Assembly: GCA_964496875.1 (NCBI GenBank)
Contig: CAZCBH010000012.1
Span: 37,125-101,124 of the forward strand
Reading direction: 5' to 3'
Source: RI-106 sp964496875
Lineage (GTDB): Bacteria; Cyanobacteriota; Vampirovibrionia; Obscuribacterales; Obscuribacteraceae
Length of the DNA: 64,000 nucleotides
A program made the position numbers and the translations under genes. The notes beneath the pieces were generated by a model. It was given only the letters and a program-made list of their open reading frames with translations. It had not been told where the DNA came from and searched no databases. Positions within the stretch are counted from its first letter, which is position 1, and the number at the start of each line of letters is the position of its first letter. This document shows positions 50,641-59,499 of the stretch, piece after piece.

Positions 50641-50703
50641 TGAGGTTGTAATCGCTATGAAGATTACGCCGCAAGATAGGCCGGTTTGAGAAACCTATTT
50701 AAA

Positions 50704-52027
50704 TTACTTTCTGCCTTCCAGGTTGATGATGACATTGCCTCTGGTGTCATNNNNNNNNNNNNNNNNNNNNNNNNNNNNNNNNNNNNNNNNNNNNNNNNNN
50801 NNNNNNNNNNNNNNNNNNNNNNNNNNNNNNNNNNNNNNNNNNNNNNNNNNTCGCTCTTGCAGAATCCACATCGCCGCTCATTAATTGAGCCACCGCCAGG
50901 TCGTTTCTGTCCTCCGCCACCGCTGCGCCAGCAACTGTAGAAGAATAGAGCTTGTCTTTCTTCAGGACTCTTGTCAGGATGATTTTTGCTTCGTCTATTT
51001 TATTTTGTTTCAAAAGAACAATCGCCAGGCGGTTTTTTACTCTATTGGTGAGAATGTTGTCTTTGCCGATGTTTTTGTCTTTTGACCAGATTGCGATGGT
51101 GCGCTCATAGAGCGATTTCGCTTTGTCCAGATCGCCTTCTTCTTCGTAGATGCGACCGAGATTGAAGGTCACATCTCCGACAAAGCGATGTCTCTTGCCG
51201 ATATCCTTTTCGAAAGTCTCGAGAACCTTTTCATATAGCAGACGAGCTGCCTCCAATTTGCCCTGGCAGCGGAGAGTCTCGGCCAGATAATAGTTGGTGT
51301 CGGCAACCACGGCGCTATCATCATCGAGAAAGGCTCGGGTGATGGCCGCTACCGGTTGGCAGAGGTACTGACTGGATTTGTAATCACCCGAAACCCAGAA
51401 TTGATATGCCGCACCATGGAGAGTAGCGGCCACTCCCAGGAACACAATGGTGGCGAGAGCGCCGGAGCATAGTTTCTTAGTTATCGAATGCTCTTGAAAA
51501 ACGATGCCTGCTTCCTGACTTTCCGAAGCACCGAAATTTTTCTCCAGAGTCTCTTTCATTTTCGCAAGAGACTCTGGAGAAGTTCTTCTGGCTAAGGAAA
51601 TAAGCACTGCGAAGAAAAGAGCCGGTAGAATAAATGTAGCTATAAAAGTATAGGCAAGGGCTATGGGATTTGGTGAGAGATAGGCCGAAGCCACCATAGC
51701 GATGGCTGCTCCGGCGATGGCGCTGCCGCTTTGTTCTACGAAATAGGAGATCAGTGGACTGGGTCTGGCTATCAGGGTTAATCTGGTGCCGCCTCCATCT
51801 ATATCTACGTTCTCTTCCAGCTTGCCTTCCAGTCTGGGTTTATAGAGAGACTGCAAAAAGCCGACATTCTCTTTGAGGGTGACACCATCTTTAGACTGTT
51901 TTTCTTTGATTCCGGCAGCTTCTTCTCCGCAAATTTCGGTAAGCTTCAACCTTACCGCCTCGGAGTCTTCATCGCATTTCAGGACGATGACCGATGGTGC
52001 TGCAAGGATAAACTTCTCTAGGTTCAT
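50704..52027 (-). CDS. Membrane TPR protein, interrupted by an assembly gap
   Basis: A gene with ATG at 52027 and TAA at 50704, broken by 100 N. The N-terminal about 100 residues form a soluble alpha/beta part, and two or three membrane helices follow (about 103-145 and 190-215). From about 235 TPR units appear (YYLAETLRCQGKLEAARLLYEK, FNLGRIYEEEGDLDKAKSLYER, NRLAIVLLKQNKIDEAKIIL), of the kinesin-light-chain-like longer sort. The piece beyond the gap reads DTRGNVIINLEGRK and stops, a plausible C-terminus. The total is not a multiple of three with 100 N, as expected for a placeholder gap. The TPR array would face the side opposite the N-terminal part or fold back. Confidence 0.75.
50751..50850. 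other. Assembly gap (100 N)
   Basis: Exactly 100 N within the C-terminal TPR region of the gene above. No overlap between the flanks is visible; the true length is unknown. TPR repeats may have caused the break. Confidence 0.95.
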
Positions 52028-52544
52028 GGGCCTTCTGTCCTATCGAGAACAAAAGTTTTACTATTTAGGATCTGCTTCTGTTTCTGTTCGTGCGATAGAG
52101 ACCGAAATTGAAGTGTCTTGCTTTTATTCTCATTGCCGCTATGAATGTGGTGCCGATCAGACCGAGAACCATGAGTCTGGCAGCTCCCGGTCTTTTGGTG
52201 CCCGAGGAGAGTAGTACCACCAGTAGTTTGAACAAAAAGCACTTCCTTTCCGTGCAGTTCATCTATTTTTATGAATTGTCTGCCCTTTTCGATCTGTTGT
52301 CAAATCGTCCCGGCTTGACCAATTTTGATATATGCGAAGCATTCTTATACAGCCCCACTTGTATATCTCTTGCGATGGGTCAAGTGACCGATGAGGCAAA
52401 TCGGTCACTTGACCCAGCCAGAATTGGTTGGTTGATGGATTCTCGCGCGCTTCATCTATGGTTATGCTGTTAAAAGTCGGGTCCAACAATTGGATTTTTG
52501 GCATGAATCGAATTTTTAGAGCAGCTAGGGCAGGTGAATTAGCA
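52028..52544. other. Gene-poor stretch
   Basis: About 517 bases upstream of the membrane TPR gene with no reading frame I can support. Short frames on both strands have no ribosome binding site and unusual residues. It contains the long inverted repeat at 52376-52416, and should hold the promoter of the minus-strand TPR gene. Confidence 0.45.
52376..52416. repeat. Perfect 17-bp inverted repeat
   Basis: TGGGTCAAGTGACCGAT (52376-52392) and ATCGGTCACTTGACCCA (52400-52416) are exact reverse complements around the 7-base loop GAGGCAA. No U tract follows on either strand, so it is not an ordinary terminator. It may be a large operator, a recombination site or a structured RNA. Confidence 0.75.
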
Positions 52545-52901
52545 ATGGTTAGAGATCCGAATTTCATGATCAATGGCAGTAGTGGCAGTGCAGCCCTGGT
52601 GGACAGCCTTCCGTCAGAAGAGTTTGAGTTGGAGATTCCCTGCTCTAGCGGCGGGGCTCGTATGACTCATCAAGAACTGCAAGCGATGAAGATCAGTAGC
52701 AGCAGAGTCGAAGAACCCCGGGTGCAAATGGTTCAAGGGTGTCTATCCATGCTTCTTAAGTCGGCTCTAACCGTCAAAGCCTGGTTCTCGCTAAAAGATC
52801 CAAGACGGAAAGTGTGTCAGCAAATCGGCCATGAATGTGCCAATTGCGGAATGAGAGTTTCTTTTGATCACCAAGCTAAAGAGCACCCCCACCGCTCTTA
52901 G
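52545..52901 (+). CDS. Small hypothetical protein with a Cys pair near the C-terminus
   Basis: 118 residues from ATG 52545, which has AGGTG 8 bases ahead. The start of the protein is polar (MVRDPNFMINGSSGSAALVD), then FELEIPCSSGG and a helical middle. The end reads VCQQIGHECANCGMRVSFDH, with a CxxC pair that, with His residues, could bind zinc. A GC-rich hairpin begins 25 bases after the stop, which fits the end of a transcript. The frame is open further upstream without support. No family recognised, and the gene itself is uncertain. Confidence 0.4.
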   Translation: MVRDPNFMINGSSGSAALVDSLPSEEFELEIPCSSGGARMTHQELQAMKISSSRVEEPRVQMVQGCLSMLLKSALTVKAWFSLKDPRRKVCQQIGHECANCGMRVSFDHQAKEHPHRS

Positions 52902-52925
52902 CCGATTCTATCCTCACAGCCGGAC

Positions 52926-52961
52926 TCCCCCGACCATCCTCTAGCCGGATCGGTCGGGGGA
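52926..52961 (+). terminator. GC-rich hairpin before the third kinase gene
   Basis: TCCCCCGACC (52926-52935) pairs with GGTCGGGGGA (52952-52961), continued inside by ATCC/GGAT with one bulged base. A U-rich run appears only 10 bases later (GCTTTTCTT). It may end the small gene at 52545-52901 or act as a leader hairpin for 53002. Confidence 0.5.
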
Positions 52962-53001
52962 TTCTGGTGAGCTTTTCTTACTGGCCGGCAGTCTGTATAT
53001 T

Positions 53002-55413
53002 ATGTCTACTATGAGAGACGAAAAGTGTCCTGTCTGCCATCGATTGAAGAGTTCCGGCGGAACTGCAAGCATAACCCAGTGGATCAACACCTGTGTTTGT
53101 AACCTGGCTGCTACCGCAGACTCGATAGAGATTCCTTGTAAGGAAGTTTGCCTTGATTGCGGCAAAGAGATAGGCAGTGCTCGCAAAGGCTCTCTTACCC
53201 AGTTCGTTTTTCGCCCGGATTATTGCTCTTGTCAGAGACCCCGGACCCGGTTGACTAGAAGCAATGATTTTTATGTGGGTCCTGACGGAGTTTCGGCCGA
53301 GGAGTTTGATGGCGTCGAGATTGATGTCGAAGAGGATAGTTTTCCCCGGCAGAGATATGCTCCGGTTCGAATTATTGGAGAGGGCGCCTCCGGAAAGATT
53401 TATCTTGCCTGGGATCGGCAGCTTCATAAGTTCGTGGCGGTCAAAGTGCTCAATATACTCTCGCCGGCTGCGCTACGGGCGTTTCAGGGGGAGGCCCGAG
53501 CCACCAGCAAGCTTGTTCATCCTTCGGTGGTTCGAGTTTTCGATTTTGGTGTAACTGCCGGTGGCGGACCGTATATGGTGCTCGACTATTTCCCGGGTGA
53601 GAGCCTTCGGACCACCCTTGACCGCGAAGGATCTATAAGTTGGCGCCATGCTTCTAATATCATATTGCGAGTCTGTTCTACTCTATCTTATTGTCATGGT
53701 CTGGGAATCTATCATGGTGATCTGAAGCCGGAGAACATATTGATAATGCCGGGAGCGGAGGATAATCCCGATCTGAAGCTGGTGGATTTCGGCCTGGCAA
53801 AGTTTGTCTCCAATGGCATCGACGAAGGTGCCGCTGAGCTCGCCGGCACACCTGTTTATATGTGTCCGGATATTTTGCGCGGTTTCGACTATGACGCCAG
53901 TGCGGAAGTCTATTCGCTGGGTTGTATATTTTTTGAGCTTTTAACCGGCAGACTGCCTTACCTTTCATCGGCAGACACGGCAATCGGTCAGATCAATCTT
54001 CATGTCAGTACTGCCACTCCCAGGGTCAGTGAACACCTCTTGGATTCCGCCGCCATTCCGGAGGCGCTTGATGCGCTGGTTTTCCGGGCGATGCACAAGA
54101 ACAGGGAAGAGCGTTTTAAGTCTATGGAGGAGTTGGCATCGGAACTGGCGAGCACTTTTCAGGAAGACCGGGAATTTGATGAGCCTGCCTGTAAGGTTAA
54201 TGTCGATAGTGGCATGAATGCGGTCGACCTTAGTGAGTCGAAGGTCTCATCGCCGACACCTTGGTCGTTGGCCATAGCTCTTGCCGGTTTTCTGTTAGCC
54301 GGTGTTGCAGCTTTCTTCTGGCTGTGGCCAGGACCGCCTCTCCAGAGGGCAAAAGATGGGCAGAATTCGGTTTATCAAAAGCGCCCACGCAGTCGTATGT
54401 ATGCTGATTTATTCACCGAGACTCCAGAGGAAAAGGCCGGTTCTTCGAGGATGGTGAACGGCAAAGTGAATATTCTGGATGAGGACCTTGCCGTTTTTCG
54501 TCGTGGACTCACAGGCGATAAACCCGTTTACCTCAATCTTCAGGGGCAGCGCTTAACCGGCGAGGGTTTTCGTTATCTTGCCGGATTGCCTATCTATAGA
54601 TTGAATTGCACTGGTTGCAAATTGGATGACAGATCATCTCGCTATTTGAGCCGAGTCAAAACCCTTTCGATGCTGCATTTTTCCAATGCCGGGATCACTG
54701 ATGTCTTCATAGATAATCTTGGCGCAAGCCAGGAGTTGAGATGGTTATCTTGCGGGCAGAATCCAGGCATAACCGGTTCTTGTCTGGGTAAGCTCTCCAG
54801 ATTTCCCAACCTGACCAATATCATTCTCAGCGCCACCACCGTTGATGACGCGGCTCTCACGCATCTGACCTCACTGAAGAATCTTGAAGAGGTTGTTCTA
54901 AACAGTATGCCAGGGATCTCCAGCCGGGGCTTCGAGAGCTTGCGGCGTCTTCCCCGTTTGAAATATCTGGAAGTGATCGACTGCAAGAAACTGGACAGGC
55001 AGAGCTTGCTCTCTATCTCTAAGATGCCTGGTCTGCAGCGTTTACGATTTGGGGTGAATGTAGGGTTCGAGCCTGAAGATCTTCTTGTTCTTGATCAAAG
55101 CCCGCAGCTGAATTCGATTTCGATTAATAATCTATGTCCGATCAAAAATTATCTTCCTTTCCTGTTGCAGCTTCATAAAATTCGCGAATACGATTTTATC
55201 GGCACGGATATCACCGATAGCGATCTGGTACTGTTCGAGGGAGCGAAGCATATCGAAAGGCTCAAGATAGAGATGTCGCCCAATGTAAGTATAGACGCCA
55301 TTAAGAGATTGAAGGCTGGCTTCACTCATCCGGTTGAATTCAAAACGGATGTTGCCGACACGGCGTCTAAATTTGGCGCTATCGATGAACTTCTCAATAG
55401 CGAAGAATTTTGA
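53002..55413 (+). CDS. Membrane Ser/Thr kinase with N-terminal Cys-rich region and extracytoplasmic leucine-rich repeats
   Basis: 803 residues. The first 80 carry Cys pairs at 9/12, 31/33, 46/50/53 and 75/77 that could form two zinc-binding knuckles. The kinase domain (about 118-385) has GEGASG (126-131), Lys148 in VAVK, HGDLKPEN (238-245; Gly replaces Arg but the catalytic Asp is kept), DFG (262-264) and CPD in place of APE (288-290). One membrane helix (about 420-441) leads to about 340 residues of LRR-like units (LPIYRLNCTGCKL, LRWLSCGQNPGIT, LKYLEVIDCKKL). HGD kinases are often less dependent on activation-loop phosphorylation. It converges with typA after 3 bases. Confidence 0.9.
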   Translation: MSTMRDEKCPVCHRLKSSGGTASITQWINTCVCNLAATADSIEIPCKEVCLDCGKEIGSARKGSLTQFVFRPDYCSCQRPRTRLTRSNDFYVGPDGVSAEEFDGVEIDVEEDSFPRQRYAPVRIIGEGASGKIYLAWDRQLHKFVAVKVLNILSPAALRAFQGEARATSKLVHPSVVRVFDFGVTAGGGPYMVLDYFPGESLRTTLDREGSISWRHASNIILRVCSTLSYCHGLGIYHGDLKPENILIMPGAEDNPDLKLVDFGLAKFVSNGIDEGAAELAGTPVYMCPDILRGFDYDASAEVYSLGCIFFELLTGRLPYLSSADTAIGQINLHVSTATPRVSEHLLDSAAIPEALDALVFRAMHKNREERFKSMEELASELASTFQEDREFDEPACKVNVDSGMNAVDLSESKVSSPTPWSLAIALAGFLLAGVAAFFWLWPGPPLQRAKDGQNSVYQKRPRSRMYADLFTETPEEKAGSSRMVNGKVNILDEDLAVFRRGLTGDKPVYLNLQGQRLTGEGFRYLAGLPIYRLNCTGCKLDDRSSRYLSRVKTLSMLHFSNAGITDVFIDNLGASQELRWLSCGQNPGITGSCLGKLSRFPNLTNIILSATTVDDAALTHLTSLKNLEEVVLNSMPGISSRGFESLRRLPRLKYLEVIDCKKLDRQSLLSISKMPGLQRLRFGVNVGFEPEDLLVLDQSPQLNSISINNLCPIKNYLPFLLQLHKIREYDFIGTDITDSDLVLFEGAKHIERLKIEMSPNVSIDAIKRLKAGFTHPVEFKTDVADTASKFGAIDELLNSEEF

Positions 55414-55416
55414 GCT

Positions 55417-57213
55417 TCATTTTCTTGTGAGGCTGCGCTTGCGCATTCTCACTGATTGCGGGGTAATCTCCACCAGTTCATCCGGTTGAATGTACTCCAG
55501 GCATTTCTCCAGACTCATTTCGATGGGAGCTTGCAAGGTCACCATCACATCGGCATTGGAGCTGCGCATGTTCGTCAATTTCTTGGTCTTGCAGACATTG
55601 ACGTTGAGATCCTGGGGACGGTTGTTTTCGCCCACGATCATACCGCCATAGACTCTTGTTTGAGGTACGATGAAGAATCGGCCGCGGTCTTCTGCGTTCT
55701 GAATGGCGTAAGCCGTAGAGATTCCTTCTTCCCAGGCGACGAGGACACCCATTCTCTGCGAAGGGATCTCGCCGCACCAGGGGCGGTATTCTAAGAAGGC
55801 GTGATTCATTACGCCATTACCTTTGGTGAGCCTGAGAAACTCGCTCCGAAATCCGATGATGCCCCTTGTGGGGATGATGAATTCCAGAAGAGCCTGGGTG
55901 CCTTCCACGTTCATATTTTGAAGTTCGGCTTTTCTCGGTCCGAGCACCTGCATCACCGAGCCGGTAAACTCATCGGGAAGGTCTATGATCAGCCTTTCGA
56001 AGGGCTCGTGGTTCTCGCCATCTATCTCTTTCAAGATTACTTCCGGTCTGGATACGGCAAATTCATAGCCCTCTCGACGCATGGTCTCAATGAGGATGCC
56101 GAGATGAAGTTCTCCGCGACCGCTTACGATGAAGGTGTCGGTGTTTTCGGTATCCTCCACGCGCAAGCTGACATTGGTCTCGAGCTCTTTATAAAGTCTG
56201 CTTCGGATCTGGCGACTGGTTACGAATTTGCCTTCCTGACCGGCAAAAGGACTGTCATTGACCAGAAAGGACATCTTCATGGTGGGCTCGTCGACTTTGA
56301 TACGCTCGAGGGCAAGCGGTGTATCCGGACTGGCGATGGTATCGCCCACATTGGCATCGGGAAATCCCGAGAATGCCACCAGATTACCGGCGGTGGCTTC
56401 CTGGGCTTCGATTCTTTTCAGACCATGGAAGGTGAAGAGCTTCGAGATTTTACCGCTGGTCGTGGTGCCGTCCTCTTTCAACAGAGTGACGTAGTCGTTG
56501 GTCTTCATCTTGCCGGCGTAAATTCGGCCGATGCCGATTCTGCCCAGATAGTCGCTGTAGTCGAGAATACTTATCTGCATTTGCAAGGGGGCATCCGGTT
56601 TCGCTTCCGGGCTCGGGCAATGTTTGAGAATCAGATCCAGTAGAGGTTTGAGGTCCTCGCCGGGTTTCTCGGGGTCGGTGGTGGCATAGCCTTGCACACC
56701 CGAGGCAAATATATAAGGAAAGTCGAGCTGAGACTCGGTCGCTCCCAGTTCGACGAAAAGATCGAAGACCTGATCGACGGCTATGTGCGAGTCGATATTC
56801 GGTCGGTCGATTTTATTGATCACCACAATCGGTTTCAGGTTCCTTTCCAGGGCTTTTCGCAATACGAAACGAGTCTGGGGCATCGGTCCTTCGCCGGCGT
56901 CGACCACCAGGAGGCAGCCATCGACCATGCCCAGAATACGCTCCACTTCGCCACCAAAGTCCGCGTGCCCGGGTGTGTCGACAATATTTATAAGGAAGTC
57001 TTCATAGGTGACGGCGGTATTTTTGGCCAGGATGGTTATACCGCGCTCTCGCTCCAGGTCGTTCGAGTCGAGCACGCAATCCACCACATCCTGGTTCTGT
57101 CTGAAGATTCCGGTCTGGTGTAAGAAACCGTCCACCAGCGTCGTCTTACCGTGGTCGACGTGGGCGATTATTGCGATATTTCTAATTTTGCTGATATCGG
57201 TTTCGACGGTCAT
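55417..57213 (-). CDS. typA: Ribosome-associated GTPase TypA/BipA
   Basis: 598 residues, the usual family length. The GTPase domain has the P-loop region AHVDHGKTT, the RGITI switch, DTPGHADFGGE and NKIDRP. EF-Tu-like domain 2, an EF-G-like domain V and the C-terminal TypA domain with RSEFLRLTKGNGVMNH and MGVLVAWEEGISTAYA follow. TypA binds 70S ribosomes and supports ribosome assembly and stress growth. ATG 57213 (MTVETDISKIRN) matches the family start; ATG 57258 is an alternative, and neither has a strong ribosome binding site. Divergent from rsgA, another ribosome-assembly GTPase. Confidence 0.96.
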   Translation of the reverse strand: MTVETDISKIRNIAIIAHVDHGKTTLVDGFLHQTGIFRQNQDVVDCVLDSNDLERERGITILAKNTAVTYEDFLINIVDTPGHADFGGEVERILGMVDGCLLVVDAGEGPMPQTRFVLRKALERNLKPIVVINKIDRPNIDSHIAVDQVFDLFVELGATESQLDFPYIFASGVQGYATTDPEKPGEDLKPLLDLILKHCPSPEAKPDAPLQMQISILDYSDYLGRIGIGRIYAGKMKTNDYVTLLKEDGTTTSGKISKLFTFHGLKRIEAQEATAGNLVAFSGFPDANVGDTIASPDTPLALERIKVDEPTMKMSFLVNDSPFAGQEGKFVTSRQIRSRLYKELETNVSLRVEDTENTDTFIVSGRGELHLGILIETMRREGYEFAVSRPEVILKEIDGENHEPFERLIIDLPDEFTGSVMQVLGPRKAELQNMNVEGTQALLEFIIPTRGIIGFRSEFLRLTKGNGVMNHAFLEYRPWCGEIPSQRMGVLVAWEEGISTAYAIQNAEDRGRFFIVPQTRVYGGMIVGENNRPQDLNVNVCKTKKLTNMRSSNADVMVTLQAPIEMSLEKCLEYIQPDELVEITPQSVRMRKRSLTRK

Positions 57214-57318
57214 GGCTTGCCTGAGTGTGGTGTTGTATCCTGTTAGTTTAGTGGTCATTGTTCTGTGTCTGTTTTCGTTTTGTTTCTGGACCGACATTAG
57301 CGAGGTAAGGTCTGACCC

Positions 57319-58643
57319 ATGGCAGTAGGAGTTGTATTGAGGAGTCACGCCGGTGGATATCTTGTCTATCTGCCTGAGCACGACCTCACGCTCCAGTGCC
57401 AGGCCCGGGGGCGGCTGAAAAAAGAGCGGGTTTCGATCCTGACCGGCGATAAAGTCGAAATCGAGGATCTGGATTCGACTCAGGATAGCGGAGTGATCTC
57501 CACTCGCCTGGAACGCTCCAGTCTTCTCAGTCGGCCCCAAATCGCCAACGTAGATCAGGTTGTTATTGTACAGGCTGTCAGGCAGCCGGAATGGAACCAG
57601 CTCTGGTGCGACCGTTACATTGTTCACTTTCAGCTCGAATTGCCGGACTCCGTGCCGGTTTTGTGTTTTAACAAATGTGACCTGGTCGGCAGCGATCAAC
57701 AGGAAAGATTACGTCGCATTTATGAAAGCCTGGGATACCGCGTGGTGATGGTTTCCGCCAAGACCTCTCACGGAATCGAAGGACTGCTCGACATTCTCGG
57801 CAATAAGATAACCGTTTTCGCCGGTCCTTCCGGGGTGGGTAAGTCCAGTTTGCTTAATAGACTGGAACCTTCGCTCAATCTTAAAATCGGTGTCATGGAC
57901 CATGATTTCGGAGTCGGCCGCCATACCACCACCTATTCCGAAATCTATAGAGTGCATCTGGATAAGTGGAANNNNNNNNNNNNNNNNNNNNNNNNNNNNN
58001 NNNNNNNNNNNNNNNNNNNNNNNNNNNNNNNNNNNNNNNNNNNNNNNNNNNNNNNNNNNNNNNNNNNNNNNGCCGCCATACCACCACCTATTCCGAAATC
58101 TATAGAGTGCATCTGGATAAGTGGAATATTGTCGACCCTGACAGGTTGACCTGGGTTGCCGATACGCCCGGATTCAACCTTGCCGAGTTGAGACATCCGG
58201 ATCCCCATGATCTGGTTTTCGAATTCCCGGAGATTCGAGAACTGTCTGAGGGCTGTCGATTCAGTAACTGTATGCACCTGGTGGAAGCAGGATGCAATGT
58301 TCTGGAGAAGCTCTCGACTGATGATTCCGAAAGCGATGAGGATGAAGCTGACGATAATACGATCATCGTCTCTCGGGAGCGTTATGCAAACTATGTAACT
58401 ATGGTTAACGAATCCATTGCCGAGCACAATATAAGGAAAGAGACCTCCCAGAAAAAAGAGTCGGCGGTCAAAACAGTTGGTGGAAAACGTGGAAAGTCCA
58501 TCAATATTCCTCGATTGAGCGGAAAATACAGGGCCAAGTCGAGGCGGACAGAGAAGCAGGACCTGGAGGTGGATATTCCTGATGAAGCGGAATTCACCGA
58601 ACTTGAAGCCGATCTGGATAAGCCGACTAAGCAGGATAAGTAA
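57319..58643 (+). CDS. rsgA: Ribosome small subunit-dependent GTPase RsgA (interrupted by an artificial gap)
   Basis: An OB-fold (about 1-70) is followed by a circularly permuted GTPase: NKCD (118-121, G4), VSAK (G5), GPSGVGKSS (169-177, G1), TTT switch (203-205) and DTPGF (G3). Then comes the zinc motif CRFSNCMH with a further Cys (EAGCNV). RsgA helps mature the 30S subunit. A 100-N gap breaks the gene, but 55 bases repeat exactly on both sides (57917-57971 and 58072-58126). Removing 155 bases gives a continuous 389-residue protein. The C-terminal tail of about 100 residues is charged and longer than usual. Confidence 0.93.
57917..58126. other. Scaffold gap flanked by a 55-base duplicate, assembly artefact
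   Basis: The 55 bases before the N run (57917-57971) recur exactly after it (58072-58126). The unit begins GCCGCCATACC and ends TAAGTGGAA. Two contig ends overlapped by 55 bases, a common assembler k-mer length, and were joined with 100 N instead of merged. Collapsing one copy and the N restores the rsgA frame. Confidence 0.93.
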
Positions 58644-58692
58644 GTCCGATTTCCCTCCTGTTCAGTCTAAGAGTGCGAGGAAACGCAATTCT

Positions 58693-59487
58693 TTAGTTTT
58701 GATGAATATTGCAAGCTTCTTGAGCAATTTCGTCGAGTTTCTCAAGGATTCCCTGACCCTGGGAAGGGACAAGTCCAGAGTATGGCATTTCTTTGGGAGC
58801 TAATGAGATCGGTTTTTTGAAGATTGTTATATATAAAGTCGCCGCTACTAAATAAGCACCATTTTCAGTGGCATGATGTTTGTCTTCTTTCAGTAGGGCG
58901 ATATCCGGGTATCTTTTAAGGCACAGGTACATGGATTCACCTACAGGTGCCAGGGTTATATTGGTGTTATTAGAGAGTCCGTCAAATACTTTCTGGATCT
59001 GATCATGCAGATCCAGTCGGTCGAAGTCGGTCCAGGTAGTGTACAAAATTGTCCTGGCGTGCGCTTCTTGAATCTCCTCGTCGAATAGTTTCACATATTG
59101 CCTGAACACCTTGGGATTTTGGATAGGCTCTTTGCTGTGACCCTGCAAAACGACATAGTCCCAGTGCTCAGCTTCGATGGCTTTCACCGCTCTTTTGCGA
59201 TTCCAGTGATCTCTCAAGGTGTAATCGGGATAGGCTACCTGTTTGACCACTAATTTTAGATTGGCGTTCTGTGCTCTTGCTATGTCGACAAACTGGGCCG
59301 GTACATGTTCTAAAAAGGTCAAGCTGTTTCCGATGAATAGAATTTTGACGGCCTCAGGACTTTCGTCCTCTATAATGACCTCTTCGAATTTCGGTGTCCT
59401 TTGCCAGAGCAAAAGAGCGACCAGAAGAAGGATTATCATGCCGAGCCAGACCGCCCACCTCCATTTTTCTCTTCGATTCTCGATCAT
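58693..59487 (-). CDS. Membrane-anchored SGNH-hydrolase-like protein
   Basis: 264 residues. A membrane helix (about 10-28) is followed by an SGNH fold: block I FIGNSLTF with the nucleophile Ser, block III-like VVLQGHS, and block V DKHHATENGAYL with Asp and His (DxxH). A TTWTD segment supplies a further strand. Such proteins act as esterases or O-acetyl hydrolases on carbohydrates; the anchor places this one in the periplasm. It follows the GT87-like gene after 12 bases and may trim or modify its glycan product. Confidence 0.8.
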   Translation of the reverse strand: MIENRREKWRWAVWLGMIILLLVALLLWQRTPKFEEVIIEDESPEAVKILFIGNSLTFLEHVPAQFVDIARAQNANLKLVVKQVAYPDYTLRDHWNRKRAVKAIEAEHWDYVVLQGHSKEPIQNPKVFRQYVKLFDEEIQEAHARTILYTTWTDFDRLDLHDQIQKVFDGLSNNTNITLAPVGESMYLCLKRYPDIALLKEDKHHATENGAYLVAATLYITIFKKPISLAPKEMPYSGLVPSQGQGILEKLDEIAQEACNIHQN

Positions 59488-59499
59488 AGCTGTGTCACC

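Noticed and set aside
52065..52262. Small minus-strand frame with a hydrophobic stretch
   Set aside because: No ribosome binding site at the ATG, a very basic end and no family; insufficient to call a gene.
55801..56643. 280-codon plus-strand frame opposite typA
   Set aside because: Shadow of a highly conserved gene.
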